From positions 62,001 to 126,000 of the forward strand of contig JBAZCF010000006.1 in the NCBI GenBank assembly GCA_041671045.1: a stretch of DNA of 64,000 bases. The letters run 5' to 3'. The position numbers were made by a program, and so were the translations under genes. The stretch is from Parachlamydiales bacterium. Its GTDB lineage: Bacteria > Chlamydiota > Chlamydiia > Chlamydiales > JABDDJ01. Within the stretch, counting starts at the first letter, position 1. Each line of letters opens with the position of its first letter. Below the pieces are notes generated by a model. That model had not been told where the DNA came from and made no database searches. It was given only the letters and a program-made list of their open reading frames with translations. Positions 62,804 through 64,000 of this stretch are shown piece after piece.

Positions 62804-63952
62804 ATGCGCGACATCGTCATATTAGGAAGCACCGGATCTATCGGCAAAAGCACACTCGCTATTGCAAAACATCTGGGCAAAGATAAGATACGAGTTCGCG
62901 CACTTGCAGCGCAAAACAACATCGATGAGCTGGCACGCCAAATAGAAGAATTTCATCCTGAAGTCGTCGCCGTTTATAAAGTCGATAAGGCAGAGCAACT
63001 GCAAAAACGTTTTCCGTCTCTAGAAATATTAAGTGGTCAGGAAGGGATCAATGCTGTGGCAGGACTTTCCGGAAAGCCGCTTGTCATTTCTGCCATCAGC
63101 GGAACTCTTGGTCTGCAGCCGACTCTCGCCGCCATCGAGGCTGGTAATGAGGTCGCCCTAGCCAATAAAGAAGCGCTTGTTTCCGGGGGCGAACTCCTAA
63201 CGAAGTTAGCAAAAAAACACAAAGTCAACATTCTCCCTTTAGATAGCGAACACAATGCGATATTCCAATGCATCCAAGGGATAAAGCATACGGAAATCAA
63301 GAAGCTCATCGTTACTGCCTCCGGCGGACCATTCCTGAAGTACGACGAAGAACAGCTACGTACAGTGACTCCAGAATCTGCTTTAAAACATCCCAACTGG
63401 AGCATGGGACCTAAAGTGACTATCGATTGTTCCACGCTGATGAATAAAGGACTCGAAGTCATTGAAGCACACTGGATTTTTGATATTCCGCTAGATCGCA
63501 TCGAAGTCGTCATACACCCACAAAGCATTGTACATAGCATGGTAGAAACTGTGGATAATTCTATCCTGGCACAGCTATCACCACCCGACATGCGTTTACC
63601 CATTCAATATGCCCTGACCTATCCGCATCGCATTCGGGGAATTACACCCTCATTAGATTTTTCAAAAATGCAAAAGCTAGAGTTCTATCCGCCCGACACA
63701 CAAAAATTCCGCTGCCTAAGCCTGGCTTATGACGCACTCCGCTCAGGAAAAAGCTATCCTTGCTATATGAATGCCGCCAACGAGATTTTAGTCGGACGTT
63801 TTCTTAAAGGGGAAATCCCCTGGAATGGGATTGCCCTCGGCATTACGGATCTAATGGCAAAACACTCCCCTATCGCCATAAATTCCGTACAGGATGTCTT
63901 GTTTATTGATGAAGAAGCACGCCGACATGCGGAATGTATAAAATTCACATAG
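62804..63952 (+). CDS. dxr: 1-deoxy-D-xylulose 5-phosphate reductoisomerase
   Basis: 382 residues, normal length. It converts DXP to MEP with NADPH, the committed step of non-mevalonate isoprenoid synthesis. NADPH binding is at LGSTGSIGKSTL (6-17), catalytic and metal residues fall in ANKEALVSGG (about 121-130), LPLDSEHNAIFQ (Asp-Ser-Glu-His) and VTIDCSTLMNKGLEVIEAHW. It lies 53 bases after dipZ. The remaining 48 bases to the right edge show nothing identifiable. Confidence 0.97.
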   Translation: MRDIVILGSTGSIGKSTLAIAKHLGKDKIRVRALAAQNNIDELARQIEEFHPEVVAVYKVDKAEQLQKRFPSLEILSGQEGINAVAGLSGKPLVISAISGTLGLQPTLAAIEAGNEVALANKEALVSGGELLTKLAKKHKVNILPLDSEHNAIFQCIQGIKHTEIKKLIVTASGGPFLKYDEEQLRTVTPESALKHPNWSMGPKVTIDCSTLMNKGLEVIEAHWIFDIPLDRIEVVIHPQSIVHSMVETVDNSILAQLSPPDMRLPIQYALTYPHRIRGITPSLDFSKMQKLEFYPPDTQKFRCLSLAYDALRSGKSYPCYMNAANEILVGRFLKGEIPWNGIALGITDLMAKHSPIAINSVQDVLFIDEEARRHAECIKFT

Positions 63953-64000
63953 CAAGATTCCTAAATTCTGTGCATAATATGCTTTTATTGCATTACTAGG

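Noticed and set aside
1..64000. CRISPR array, prophage or insertion-sequence transposase
   Set aside because: No regularly spaced short repeats, phage structural genes or transposase-like frames were seen; the only repeats are the two inverted-repeat element copies and the short nfo duplication.

Overview
The window reads as a chromosomal segment of an environmental (amoeba- or protist-associated) member of the Chlamydiae, most likely order Parachlamydiales. The evidence is a set of chlamydia-type genes: a CPAF-like S41 protease, GreA carrying a ~560-residue N-terminal extension, a double-length ThyX, an FbaB/DhnA-type aldolase, the second gyrase-like pair beside hemA, the order rpsD / nfo / murJ, and a CtcB/CtcC-like two-component pair. 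Genes that Chlamydiaceae lack or have reduced point to an environmental lineage: asnS, an NtrC-type regulator that keeps its DNA-binding domain, an exopolysaccharide operon, and a pilus-like locus. I cannot name the species.

Layout. 1-6845 (minus): a tightly overlapping polysaccharide operon of a small membrane protein, an EpsI-like protein, GT2, GT4, a Wzy/ligase-type polymerase, another GT4 and a secreted carbohydrate-binding-like protein that runs off the left edge. 6942-11834: three tandem secreted pilin-like proteins (plus) facing a large outer-membrane usher-like protein and a PapD/DUF916-like chaperone (minus). This set is the best candidate for an undescribed system. 11940-21797: a membrane protein with an HExxH motif, thyX-tyrP-uvrB, greA-rdgB-NYN nuclease, and a Pro/Tyr-rich secreted peptide. 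21861-29767: tRNA-Ala, a repeat element, fbaB, tyrB-mreC-GT2, tRNA-Arg and a large DHH-type protein. 29792-38216 (minus): mutY, khpA, dtd, rluD, two small chlamydial proteins, recX, parC-like and parE-like. 38289-45013: a solitary pseB, hemA, asnS, nfo, murJ and rpsD. 45190-49417: an AtoS/AtoC-type sigma-54 pair, a YidD-like protein and its lipoprotein partner. 49470-56986: a very large secretin, CPAF and dnaA. 57009-63952: a second copy of the repeat element, a CDF transporter, comF, an AsmA/TamB-like protein, dipZ and dxr.

How the parts fit. Much of the window is housekeeping: DNA repair and topology, tRNA charging and proofreading, heme and isoprenoid precursors, peptidoglycan lipid flipping. 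Interleaved is an envelope programme: exopolysaccharide synthesis, a putative chaperone-usher-like fibre, a GspD-type secretin, a CPAF protease, and MreC/MurJ/AsmA/DipZ for cell-wall, lipid and thiol handling.

The two copies of an inverted-repeat element (22.0-22.5 kb and 57.0-57.4 kb) each abut the 3' end of a minus-strand gene. They carry a GC-rich hairpin in which base changes on one arm are matched on the other, so the structure appears to be under selection or to have been copied as a unit.
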